Below, piece by piece: positions 30,615-41,740 of a stretch of DNA of 64,000 nucleotides (position 1 is its first letter; every line of letters begins with the position of its first letter). The position numbers were made by a program, and so were the translations under genes. The DNA comes from Pegoplata infirma (taxonomy: Eukaryota; Arthropoda; Insecta; Diptera; Anthomyiidae), in contig OY992537.1 of the NCBI GenBank assembly GCA_963921195.1, positions 55,142,313-55,206,312 on the forward strand, in the 5' to 3' direction. Below the pieces are notes generated by a model. That model was not told the DNA's origin. It was given only the letters and a program-made list of their open reading frames with translations, and searched no databases.

Positions 30615-33082
30615 TGGGGCATTCCATGTCAAATCGGACACTTTGGAAATTTTTTTTTTAGATTTTCCCAATTTGTTTACAGTTTTTAGTACCCTTCGAA
30701 AACTCCTTCGTTGTAAATTTTCAGATTTTTTTGATGACCCGTTCAAAAGATATCGAATTTTTAAAAATTGGTAGTTTGTTCCTTTACTCAAATTTCTTTT
30801 ACTCATAACTTCTTCAATAATAGTCCAAATTTAAATTTTTTTTTTAAAAATTTTTTTTTTTTACGTACTTAAAAAAAAAACAAGTAAAAAAGTTCAATTC
30901 GGCCTTGCCGAATGTAGCGATACCCTCCACAATTTCAAAAAGATTATTGCAAAAAACTTTATTTAAAAGGAAATTACTTTTGAAAAAAAAATTTTGCTAA
31001 AAAAAAAATCCGCGATTTTTTTCTTTTTTTGTCACAAAATATGTTCGTACTTGTTTAAATACCATTTGGTGTTCAATTATGTTCACATATGTCAACCAGA
31101 AGCCGAATTAAAGCATTTTGTATTTTTAGGTTATGTTGAATGTACTGAAATTTTTGAGGTGTGCTTACATTTTCGTTCATAACTTCTGAACCGCTGAACC
31201 GATATCGCTCAAATGCAATACCAAACTTCTCCGGAGAACTTCCAATAAATATGCTAAGTTTCAGTCATCTCTGTGCAATATTTTGTCCTCGACAGCATTT
31301 TCCACAGACAGACGGACAGACGGACATCGCTAGAATGTCTTAAAATCGATCGGGCATCATGAATATATATACTTTATGGGGTCCCAGATCGATATTTCGA
31401 TGAGTTACAAACGGAATGACAAACTTATATATACCCTCTATCACTAAGTGGAGGGTATAAAAAAATCCCAAAAAATTCTTAAAAGCGCTCTAGTACAGAT
31501 TTTTAAGTTTTAAAATTTAAATTTCATTTTTGAAAATGTTTGTACTCTTCGATTTTTTTGAAATTTTTTTGTGTAAAACTTCTATCGATTCTACAAATTT
31601 TTTGCCCAGGAGGATCGTGGCATAACGATTATTACTATTTTTTTAAATTTTTTGAAAAAATTTTATTGTAATTTTCCAATCCTAAAATCATTTTTACTGC
31701 TCTAATGGTGCGTCATAGAGGGGTCATTTATAAGACCGACCCCCATTAATTTTTACATCTTAACATTTCTTTGGAACAAACTAATACCCTATCTCCAATT
31801 TCTAAGGGGGCTCCCACACAAAACGACATTTTTAAAAATTTGCTCCAACCGCTCTAACTGCCCTAATAGTGCCCTTAGACCAACAAAATGTATGACCGAC
31901 CTACAATATTTTTTTAGTCCAAACATTTTTACTAAACACACCTACCCTCTATCTCCAATTTTTAAGGCGGTCCCCATACAATTTTTTTTATTTTTTGTAA
32001 ATTTGTTTTATTTAATCAGCATCTACCGGTCCAACGGTGCGTCCGAGAGGGGTCATTAGTGAGACCGACCTCCTTTTATTTTTACCCTACAACATTTTTT
32101 CAAAACATACCTACGCCCTATCTCCACTCCCTAAATAGGCTCCCATACAAATAACAGTTGGAGCAAATTTTATAAAAATGTAATTTTGTATGGGAGCCTA
32201 CTTAGGGAGTTGAGATAGGGCGCAGGTAAATTTTAAAAAAATTTTGTAGGGTAAAAATAAATGGGGGTCGGTCTCACTAATGACCCCTCTCGGACTCACC
32301 CTTGGACCGGTAGAAGCTGATTAAATAAAACAAATTTACAAAAAATAAAAAAAATTGTATTGGGACCACCTTAACAGTTAAAGATAGAGGGTAGGTGTGT
32401 TCAGAGAAAATGTTTGGACTAAAAAAATATTGTGGGTCGGTCATACATTTTGTTGCTCTAAGGGCACTATTAGGGCAGTTAGAGCGGTTGGAGCAAATTT
32501 AAAAAAAAGTCGTTTTGTGTGGGAGCCCCCTTAGAAATTGGAGATAGGGTATTAGTTTGTTCCAAAGAACGTAAAAATTAATGGGGGTCGGTCTTATAAA
32601 TGACCCCTCTATGACGCACCATTAGAGCAGTAAAAATGATTTAAGATTGGAAAATTACAATAAAAATTTTTCAAAAAATTTAAAAAAATAGTAATAATCG
32701 TTATGCCACGATCCTCCTGTGCAAAAAATTTGTAGAATCGATAGAAGTTTTACACAAAAAAATTTCAAAAAAATCGAAGAGTACAAACATTTTCAAAAAT
32801 GAGATTTAAATTTTAAAACTTAAAAATCGCATACTAGAGCGTTTTTAAGAATAGTTTGTGATCTGTTTTTTAAAAGTACGTAAAAAAACTAAAATTTTGA
32901 TAAAATTGAGTAAAGGAACAAACTACTAATTTTTAAAAATTCGATATCTTTTGAACGGGTCATAAAAAAAATCTGAAAATTTACCACGAAGGAGTTTTCG
33001 AAGGGTACTAAAAACTGTAAACAAATTGGAAAAATCTAAAAAAAAAAAATTCAAAGTGTCTGATTTGACATGGAATGCCCCA
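30615..33082. mobile_element. Near-perfect 2.5-kb palindrome (foldback) in intron 2
   Basis: The ends TGGGGCATTCCATGTC and GACATGGAATGCCCCA are flanked by TA (30613-30614, 33083-33084). The arms match almost throughout, with the axis near 32160. The left arm alone is interrupted at about 30880-31459 by a mini-me-like element. There is no coding capacity. Transcribed as part of intron 2, it could fold into a hairpin with arms of roughly 0.9 kb. Confidence 0.85.
30880..31459 (-). mobile_element. mini-me/DINE-like element inside the palindrome
   Basis: It begins ACAAGTAAAAAAGTTCAATT with a CGGCCTTGCCGAAT hairpin, carries a short (ACGGACAG)n tract at 31308-31326, and ends GTGGAGGGTATA. The matching site in the right arm of the palindrome is empty. 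Confidence 0.7.
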
Positions 33083-33084
33083 TA

Positions 33085-33245
33085 TATATTAAGTATTTTC
33101 GGAAATATAATTCGAAATTTTTGAAATATAATTGAAAATTTCTGAAATATACATAATTGGAAATTTTGGAAATATAATTAGAAATTATTTAAATAAAATT
33201 GGAAGTTTCTGAAATTTAATTTAAGTTTTCTGAAATAAAATTTAA
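33085..33245. repeat. Minisatellite continuation
   Basis: GAAATTTTTGAAATATAATT-type units continue the 30150-30612 array beyond the palindrome. Confidence 0.65.
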
Positions 33246-33303
33246 AATGGTGCATTGTTATTTATATTAAATGTATTTACAACATTTTTCTTTTATTTTA
33301 CAG

Positions 33304-33345
33304 AGATTATTATCAGTCAGCAAGCGCCCGCAATCTGACATATCG
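33304..33345 (+). CDS. PPP1R14-like gene, exon 3
   Basis: 14 codons (RLLSVSKRPQSDIS) between a TTTTACAG acceptor and a GTTAGT donor, phase 0. It aligns with the variable linker 'LQELLxxCxxPTE' of the family. Confidence 0.8.
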
Positions 33346-33385
33346 GTTAGTATTTTTTTAGTAAATATTTTTTTTTTAATTTACA

Positions 33386-33641
33386 GGCCTATTCTCAGTT
33401 ATGACTGGTTATGACTAATTTTATTATTTTTAAACTTCATATTCCCTGTGTTTGTTGTAAACACAATCATAAAAAGTCTCAAAATTTAAAATTATTTGTC
33501 AATTTTGAGACGATGTGGGTAGCAGGTCTTTATTTTTTTGAAATTTTCAAACAAAATTTGAATTTTTTTATGATTGTTTACAACAACCACATGGAAAAAA
33601 TTGAGTTATGATTGAGTTATGACTTTTTTTGTGAATAGGCC
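33386..33641. mobile_element. MITE in intron 3
   Basis: Ends GGCCTATTCTCAGTTATGAC and, inverted, GGCCTATTCACAAAAAAAGT with AGTTATGACT words on both sides. It makes up most of the 335-bp intron. No target duplication was resolved. Confidence 0.6.
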
Positions 33642-33680
33642 CCTTAATATGTATTAATTTTTGTTTTCTAATTTTTTTAG

Positions 33681-33722
33681 AAATTTATAAATGATCTACT
33701 GGATCGTGCTAAAACGCTGTAA
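33681..33722 (+). CDS. PPP1R14-like gene, exon 4 and stop
   Basis: 13 codons (KFINDLLDRAKTL) plus TAA after a TTTTTTTAG acceptor. It matches the C-terminal 'FIxELLxRLxxL' helix typical of PPP1R14 proteins, which supports the whole exon chain. Confidence 0.85.
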   Translation, partial: KFINDLLDRAKTL

Positions 33723-33770
33723 ATATTTTTTGCTCATCATACCCACATCTTTTTCAGCAAACCACAACAA

Positions 33771-33776
33771 AATAAA
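33771..33776 (+). terminator. Candidate polyadenylation signal AATAAA
   Basis: First AATAAA after the stop codon, 49 bases downstream. Several more follow in the A-rich tail to 34000, so the used site is uncertain. Confidence 0.4.
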
Positions 33777-33779
33777 ATC

Positions 33780-34530
33780 ATTTATTTTTAAAAAAAACAA
33801 AGAAAACTATTGTATTTTGTTTAGTTTCTTTTTGTTAAATTATTTATATTAAAAAACAAATAACAAAAAAAAAACAAATTACATAATGAATTTAAGTTTT
33901 AGTTTATTAAGAAAATAAAATAAAAAACAAAGAACAAATTTAATGTTTAGTTAATAAAAAAAGAATACAAAGAAATCAATATTTAATTTTAAGTTTAGCT
34001 ACAAAAAAAAAACAATTATTTAAACCCAATTATTATTTTATTTTATCATCGTAGTAAAAAAATAATTTAATTTTTTTTTTAATTTTTATTAAAAATTTGT
34101 TAACCAAAAAATGGAATATTATAATTGAAGTTAAAGAAAAAAATATTGGAAAACTTAAACAAATTTGTAGATGATTTAAAATAGATTTCTGTTTAATAAG
34201 TTGTGTCAAAAAACAAAATATTTAATAATGTATTTAAAATTACAATTGAATAAAAACAAAATTATTTGAAACAAAAATTTACACTCAAATAGCTGGTTGG
34301 TAAAAGCAACTGAATAAAGGTTTTTTTATTATTTTTGGGATCAACATTTGCAGTAAAAAAATATGGAAGACTAAACCAAAACTACCGAAGGTGTTTAAAA
34401 AAAATAAGCAAAATTTGTTTATCGTAAACTGCAGTTCTTTTGATTAAATTATTTTTCAAAATTAAACATAGAAGTCTAATTAAGCCTTACGCGCCCGAAC
34501 TTTTTTGGACAATAAGTTTATAATCCAATT
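33780..34530. other. A-rich 3' flank of the PPP1R14-like gene
   Basis: Probably 3' UTR and intergenic DNA. Many AAAAACAAA runs and several AATAAA words; no other feature seen. Confidence 0.4.
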
Positions 34531-34539
34531 TTGTTAAAA

Positions 34540-35120
34540 AAAAAGAACATAGATAAGGTTTTATCGATATTTGAAATTTTTTTCTACATTCAAGAAATTT
34601 AAAAAATAAAAACCGTAATTTTTTTTCTACGCTCAAAAAATGTTTAAAAAAATCTCAACATGTCATTTCCTTGACCCTTTCATAGAGCTTGAATCGATCG
34701 TTCATTTAAGTTTAACTTGAGCCAAAACTGATCCTTTTAACCCGTGGCGCCCTTTGATAAAAGTTTTGAAGTTTTCAAAAATGTCAACCAAAAATTTGGA
34801 TTTTTTAAAAATGAAAAAAAAATTAAAAACAAATTAACTTGCGATACAATTTTTTATTAATATTTGTATGCTGAACACAATTATCAAAAAAAAAATCTTC
34901 AATCGGTCGAACGGTTTTGGAGATATCGCCATTTGATCGCCTACGTTCAAGAAATTTTTTAAAAAAATTCTCAAAACATTTTTTTATTGACCCTTTCACA
35001 AAGCTCGAAAAAAACTTTTATTTACACTTATTTAAGCCAAATTAGATCATTTTAACCCGTGCGGCCTTTCGATCAAAGTTTAAAATTCTTCAAAAGTTTT
35101 CCAAAAATCTAAAATTTTTA
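34540..35120. repeat. Dispersed repeat, GGTTTTGGAGATATCGCC family
   Basis: Same phrase order as 940-1545, including 'CTTTCATAGAGCTTGAATCG' and 'TTTTAACCCGTGGCGCCCTT'. Interrupted at its right edge by Transib-like element C. Confidence 0.55.
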
Positions 35121-35135
35121 TCGAAGGACGCAACG

Positions 35136-36600
35136 CACAGTGGTTCCAAGTCCAAATCTAGCTGGACAAAATTATTTTATCACCGTTTTATATGTTTTTG
35201 GGGTCGCTGAGTTCAAAAAACATGTTTAAATTTTTCTAAGTCGATTACACTAATCGACAACTTTTTATTTTTTTTCCAAATGTCAGTAATTCATTAATGA
35301 CAAAAATGGTTAATATGCAGAACAGAAATATGAAATGCAAAAACTTATTTTTTTAAAGTTTTGTAATCTCTAAAAAAAAAAAAAATTTTTGTCGAGAAGT
35401 GTAATTGAAAAAAACAAGTGAGAGTGTTAAATTCGGCTATGCCGAATTTTTTATACCCTCCAAAATGTAAAAAAAAATAAAAAACCAGTGAGAGTGTAAC
35501 ATTCGGCTGTGCCGAATCGTTTATACCCTCCAAAATGTAAAAAAAAAAAAACAATATAAAAAAATCCAGGGGCGTTTTTTGGGGGGGGGGGGGTTGGTGG
35601 GAGACGTTAGGGAGCACCTTCTCTTGCGATTTCGAACTTCATCTGAGAGAAGAATGCTGCATTTGTTTAGCAAAAGTACAAAAAACCCTGCAAAAAATGC
35701 GATTTTTATTAGGTTGGTTTAGTTCTCCAAGGGGGAACTTTTTTCCCCTTGGTCCGATTTTATCCATTTCCGAACTTAATCTGCTTAGGAATATAAGACA
35801 AATTCGTGCCAAACTTCGGAAGTCTAGCTCTTTTATTTTGGACTGTATCGTGTCCTCTACAGAAGGACAGACGGATAGACGGACGGACATTTTTGAATTT
35901 AGTCGAAGCGTGTAATTGGCCGCGGTTTAATAGGAAATATCACATTTAATGCTTTATTTAAGCTAAGCAAGCATGATTATGTTACCTAAAAGTTATCAAA
36001 AACTTACAAAAATTCGATACTTTATTTAAGAAAAAAAATTTTAGGCGAAAATCTATTTTCATATAAACTGTGATTAATTTTAAACTTGCAAAAACCTGCA
36101 AGAAATGTCTGCATGACAACGTTCAGTAATAAATTACCTATAAGTTGTATGTAGTAATTCGACATGATATGCCTGGATTCGGTTTTGGCAAGCTGCGGAA
36201 GTTTCATAAGTCCTCAAAAATATTGATATTATTGACCATACTTCAAAGTACAAAAAATGTAAGAAGAAGATCGATAATAAATTTCTTATTAATGTCCAGA
36301 ATAAGTATAAATCTGTAGCTTTCTTGTACATAAACCGTTTTGAAACCATTGATGTAACATGGATAATATGATGTTATTAGTTGAACACTTATATATATAT
36401 TATTTTTTTTTTAAATATTGGATACCAAAAATGGTTTTTCATTCGCATATTTAACAAAGTTAAAGACCTAATTCCAAAAAATGGTTATTAGTTTGATCAG
36501 AACACACCCTAAGCTTGCCCCTAGCACTATTAATTCCCAATTTTAAGGACACTAATTTTTGGACTTTTGTCCAGCTAGATTTTGATTTTGAACCAATGTG
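35136..36600. mobile_element. Transib-like non-autonomous element C, TSD CAACG
   Basis: Left end CACAGTGGTTCCAAG; right end, inverted, CACATTGGTTCAAAA. Both continue to ATCTAGCTGGACAAAA. The exact 5-bp duplication is CAACG (35131-35135, 36601-36605). At each end exactly 23 bases separate the heptamer from ACAAAA, the layout of a 23-spacer recombination signal. A mini-me-like copy (35413-35890) is nested inside. No transposase frame is present. Confidence 0.65.
35413..35890 (-). mobile_element. mini-me/DINE-like element, end duplicated, inner part truncated
   Basis: The ACAAGTGAGAGTGTTAAATT...CCGAATTTTTTATACCCTCC end occurs twice in tandem (35413-35464 and 35485-35533). It then runs to a short GTCY tract at 35860-35888, where it stops short of the TACCCTCC far end. 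Confidence 0.65.
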
Positions 36601-36639
36601 CAACGGTTTAAAATGATCGCATTTAACTAAAATTAAGTT

Positions 36640-36835
36640 AAAGGGGGGTTGTTACGTCTAAAACAGCTTTTATATTAACAATTTTTAAACAGCTGTTTTT
36701 GTATTTGAAAAATAAACGGTCCTAATATTTTTAAAATTTTATAACTCAAAATTTGGTCAACTAGAATTGCCAGGGTTACCACTCAAATGGGGGATACTTT
36801 TTTTAAAGGACAAAATCGTATGCGGTTGTACACAC
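36640..36835. repeat. Left half of a GGGGGGTTG-type foldback relative
   Basis: It resembles the left arm of 49312-50098 (CAGCTTTTATATTAACAATTTT, TTTGGTCAACTAGAATTGCC, AAAGGACAAAATCG). It is cut by the hAT-like foldback at 36836. Confidence 0.55.
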
Positions 36836-38694
36836 TAGGGTGGTTCGTTTTTGGGCTTTTCTCTCTGATCAAATTCTAATACCCGCCAAAAGTGTCGGTC
36901 CCCTAAGGGTAACTCACGTGCAAAATATCACTCCGATCGGAGTTTATCTTCTGTTTCCACTTTGAGCCTCAAAATTGGGGTTTTTGCAAAAAAGGACTTA
37001 AAAAAAAAAAAAAAATTTAAGTTTTTTTATTAAAATAATGAAAAAAAATTTTTTGTATAATATTTGATCGTAAATACTTAAGTATAAAATTTAAAGATTT
37101 TACGGTATCATTAACCCGTTCAAACTTGATACCAAAAAAATAGCATGATTTTGGGGGCGTTCTCAAAACACCTTTTTTCAAAATTTGAAAATTTTACTAA
37201 AAAAAAATTTAAATATACCATTTTTTTTGTCTGAATTCATTAAGAACACCTTGGAGAAGAAAAATGTGAAATATGGCGGATATCCGTCGAGGCACTTTTT
37301 GGGAATCGCGGTGGGAAGTTAGCGGATTTCAAGGAAATATTGGTTTTATCAATAATTTTGATTAATAAAATCTTATAAACTTCATTTTTGGGCAAATTAA
37401 CTGTTTTTTGGTGTCGTGGCATTTTATTAGATAACTTTAAGTCTGTCACGAAATCTTACCGATCTAGGACGTCTTTAACCCACATTGGCTGGGGGTCAAA
37501 AATGACCCCCGCAGGAAATTTGAAGTTTAGAGCTTAAATTTTGTGCTATAAACAGGTATAAAACGGCTTTTGTGTTTTTACCCCAACTATTATTTCGTAT
37601 TAATATATTATCTTTAAAAAAAAATCGTTAACCCTTCTTGGTAGGGGTCAAAAATGACCCATTCAATAAAAAAAAGAAAATTTTGTTGATATCAAAAAAT
37701 TCAAGCACTATGCCGAAAAGTTTTTGCCGGGGTCATTTTTGACCCCTGGCCAATGCGGGTTAAAGATATCTTAAACAGGTGAAATTTAAGGGCTGATTTA
37801 AAGTTTTCTAATAGACTGCCACAAATTAATTTTCGATAAAAAATTAATACTTTTTATTGAATGGGTCATTTTTGACCCCCTACCAAGAAGGGTTAACAAT
37901 TTTTTTAAAGATAATATATTAATACGAAATAGTAGTTAGGGTAAATAACACAAAAGCCGTTTTATACTTGTTATTAGCACAAAATTTAAGCTCTAAACTT
38001 CAAATTTCCTGCGGGGGTCATTTTTGACCCCCAGCCAATGTGGGTTAAAGACGTCCTAGATCGGTAAGATTTCATGGCAGACTTAAAGTTATCTAATAGA
38101 ATGCCACGACACCAAAAAACAGTTAATTTGCCCAAAAATGAAATTTATAAGATTTTATTAATCCAAATTATTGATAAAACCAACAATTCCTTGAAATCCG
38201 CTAACTTCCCCCCGTGATTCCCAAAAAGTGGCTCGACGGATATCCGCCATATTTCACATTTTTCTTCTCCAAGGTGTTCTTAATGAATTCAGGAAGAAAA
38301 ATGGTATATTTAAAATTTTTTTTTTTTGTAAAATTTTTAAATTTTTAAAAAAGGTGTTTTGAGAACGCCCCCAAAATCATGCTATTTTTTTGGTATCAAG
38401 TTTGAACGGGTTAGTGATACCGTAAAATCTTTAAATTTCATATTTAAGTATTGACGATCAAATATTATACAAAAAAAAATTATTCATTATTTTAATAAAA
38501 AAACTTAATTTTTTTTTTTTTTTTTTTTTTAAAGTCCTTTTTTACAAAACCCCAATTTTGAGGCTCAAATTGGAGACAGAAGATAAACTCCGATCGGTGT
38601 GATATTTTGCACGTGAGTTACCCTTAGGGGACCGACACTTTTGGCGGGTATTAGAATTTGATCAGAGAGAAAAGCCCAAAAACGAGCCACTCTA
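36836..38694. mobile_element. hAT-like foldback, TSD GTACACAC
   Basis: A 1,859-bp near-palindrome has ends TAGGGTGGTTCGTTTTTGGG and, inverted, TAGAGTGGCTCGTTTTTGGG. The exact 8-bp duplication is GTACACAC (36828-36835, 38695-38702). The arms include paired GGGTCAAAAATGACCCCCGC-like words. No transposase. Confidence 0.85.
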
Positions 38695-38737
38695 GTACAC
38701 ACTCAAAAAATTATGACGGTAGATTCCACTACAAAAG

Positions 38738-39257
38738 CCCAGTTGGAAAATGTGTCACTGAGGAAATTTCCACAGTGATTTCTTGAGGAAATGTCTTCAG
38801 GTTCTGAAAAGTCATAGGTAACCCTTGATGACATGTCCTAACATTGTAATTACAATTTTCAAAATAAAGTTTGGAACAAGTAGTAAGGTATGGGACTAAT
38901 AAACTGGAGGTTCCAGGTTCAAATCCAGTTGGGACTAAAAAAGGCGAAAAGTTTTTTTCTAAATATGAGAAAGATAATTAATAAAGGAAAATGGATAAAA
39001 GTAAAAACTAAAGGAAATACGAAATTTTTTTTTAATTTTCGCATGACCTACGTCAGACATTTCCCCAAACAAGTCTAAGGTGACATGTTCCCAGAAGGTC
39101 AGTCCTGACCACTGCTGACTTTGAGAGAGGACATTTTAAAAATTTGTATATAACTGTCCTCAACCCAGTACATAGAGATGTCTTGTGGATGTCAGCAGTG
39201 ACTCTGACATGTCACCGCTCCGTCAATGAGGACGGGTCGAGTTCGTTGCCAACTGGG
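38738..39257. mobile_element. CCCAGTTGG-type MITE, copy D (internally deleted, reversed)
   Basis: Ends CCCAGTTGG and CCAACTGGG. Reverse orientation relative to 51802-52514, lacking about 190 bp of its middle. It holds a box B-like GGTTCAAATCC at 38917-38927. The flanking bases do not give a clear duplication. Confidence 0.75.
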
Positions 39258-39662
39258 AGACAGTTAAAACTACTACATTTGTTGTTGTTTAGGCGTCCAC
39301 TACATTTTACGGTAAAATCAACCAAAAATTGTTGTAGTTTTTAACTATTATTATTAACAACTACAAAAAACGATAAAAACTACTTCAAATTACAGTTGTT
39401 TTTACTGTAACTCAAATTGTCTGAATTTTCTTCTAAACGTCAAAAACGGTTAAAAGTATTTGGAAATAATCATCCGTTTTTCTGCAAATTTCTAGAAAAT
39501 TATAAGTTTTTTATAGACTAAAAACAACTACATAAAACAACTGTTACTACAATATAGTAATTTTTTGTATTAATTTTTTAAAACGACTACAAAAAATAGT
39601 TGTTTGAGATTTTTCATACAAAAACAACTGAAATTGTAGTTGAAAACAACAACTGCTACTTA
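39258..39662. repeat. CAACTAC-rich inverted repeat DNA
   Basis: Many direct and inverted AACTAC/GTAGTT words. It appears to continue beyond the large foldback at 43949-44040, so it may be a separate element cut by that insertion. Confidence 0.4.
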
Positions 39663-40747
39663 CTGCACAATAGACTGGGTCGAAATCCTACAAAGTCTAA
39701 GGATCGATTGTCCTTAGTGCGGGAAAGTGGTAATGGGGTAATATAAGCATTTTATGGAAGAAAACTTTTTAATCGATCAAAAACTCTATTAGCGCATCGG
39801 TGGTCAAAATTGAGATTTTGGTCAAAATGGCCAAATTTTCAAAAAAATTTTAAAAATATAAATTTCATTTTATTGCTTAGTAAAAAAAAATTTTTTTATT
39901 GCATTTGATACTAATAACTTATGTATTAAATATTGGAATTTTATGCCATCATTAACATATTTTTATTTAAGATACAAAAAAAATCATATTTTTGACGCGG
40001 TTCTAAAAACCACTTTTTTTTTAATTTAATTTTTATTTTTTATTAAAATTTCAAAATATATCGATTTTATTACTCAATGTTATTGAAAACATCATAAAGA
40101 CTAAAGATTTAAATTTTTGCGAAAATCCGTTCGGTAGTTTTTTGTGGGGAGCGGTTTCAATTGAGCGGACTTCAAGGAAATCGTATTTTTTGCCATTTTT
40201 TTGAGTTTTTATTTTTTATAAACTACATTATTGTACAAATTGACCAATATTATACTCTATCTTGTTCCATTTGATCATGGTAACTTAGTTTTGAAACGAC
40301 AGATTTATAGGACATCTTTAACCCTAATCGGTCAGCGGCCAAAAGTGTCCCGTACTGAGTTTTTTTAGGTTTTAACTACTGTTTAATGAAATTAATGGTT
40401 GAAAAATCATGTTTGTGTTGAATATTGTGTTGTATAATCTTTTATTTAATCATATAGACTTAATTTTGAAACATACATATTTTTGGACATCTTTAACCCT
40501 TATGTGCATGCAACAAAAAATGTCCCCTACCAAAATGTTCATGTTTTTCACAAATAAAAAAAAAAACACATTTTTGTATTCATAATAGTCATAAATAATT
40601 AACTGAATAATTTTTATATTATTATTAAAGGTCAAAAATGGCCCACTAACAGATTTTTAAGCCGAAATGATAACATTGAATTAGGATTACGTGCGGACTA
40701 TTTTTGTTTAATAAAACTAAAATTTGTTGATATTATATCACACGTAA

Positions 40748-40923
40748 AGGGTACTTTTCACTATCACACATTTCCATTATACAAGCGTAATTTAAAATTT
40801 GGCCAGAAATTGTTCACTTATTAGATACGACTAGGTTTCAATCAAAAAAGAATCCAAAAATCTTTAGGAAGTTGGTAAATTTTGATGTGTATAATGGAAA
40901 AGTGTGATAGTGGAAAGTACCCT
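40748..40923. mobile_element. Small MITE with TAA target duplication (PIF/Harbinger-like)
   Basis: Ends AGGGTACTTTTCACTATCAC and, inverted, AGGGTACTTTCCACTATCAC. Flanked by TAA on both sides (40745-40747, 40924-40926). The opposite arm of the host palindrome lacks it, giving the empty site. Confidence 0.75.
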
Positions 40924-41001
40924 TAACCACTCATTTCATATATTTATTAATGTCAAAAAAGCCATAAAACAAATAATCTCTAAATCAAACTTTTAAAACT
41001 A

Positions 41002-41740
41002 CACACCAAAAAAAACTTTTCCATATTACAAGGAAAAGTCTCGTAATCCCATTTTACCAATATTTGACAGTTTTCCTTGTTTTTTAACAAATTGAAATTA
41101 ACATTACGACACTTGAATTGAAAAAATCAGATTTAGTTGATACTTGCTTAACAGCCTACTTGGCGTATCGGTCTAGAGTGATTGTACGTTACAAGCAGTT
41201 AATAGCAAAGTATTACAGATGATGATGAGTTCAATCCTTGTCGGCTGCGATCTGTTAATAATTTTCACATATAGAGTTTTATTGACTATTAACTAAATAA
41301 ACTTGACATTAAAAGTTTTTCTGATGATTATTATAACTGGATAATATGAAACTAGTAAGAAACAAACCAGGATGTCTAAATTTTTAGAAAAATTAAAATT
41401 TTTCTTTCACACTTTTCTCAATTCAAAACCATATATGAAATTAACATTATTTTTTGTAATTTTACAATTTTTTTTTTGTAATTTTACAAATCCAAGATAA
41501 TTTTACAAAAAAAATCTACTTAATTCACGAGAATTCCTAGTAATTTTAATTGCGCCAAAAAAAATGTAAATTTACAAAATTATTGGTAAAAAGCTTGTAA
41601 AATTAGGAATTCTCGTAAAATAGGAGGTACCAAAAAATCTAGTAAAATTACGAAACAAAAAATCTTGTAAAATTACTAGGAATTTTTGTCAAAAAAAAGT
41701 TACACGTTTTTCTTGTAATTTTACACGTTTTTTTTTAGTG
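41002..41740. mobile_element. TA-flanked MITE with CACACCAAAAA ends
   Basis: Ends CACACCAAAAAAAAC and, inverted, CACTAAAAAAAAACG, each flanked by TA. The interior repeats TAATTTTAC/GTAAAATTA words. The end type resembles CACTCAAAAA of the big foldback at 2917. Confidence 0.65.
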
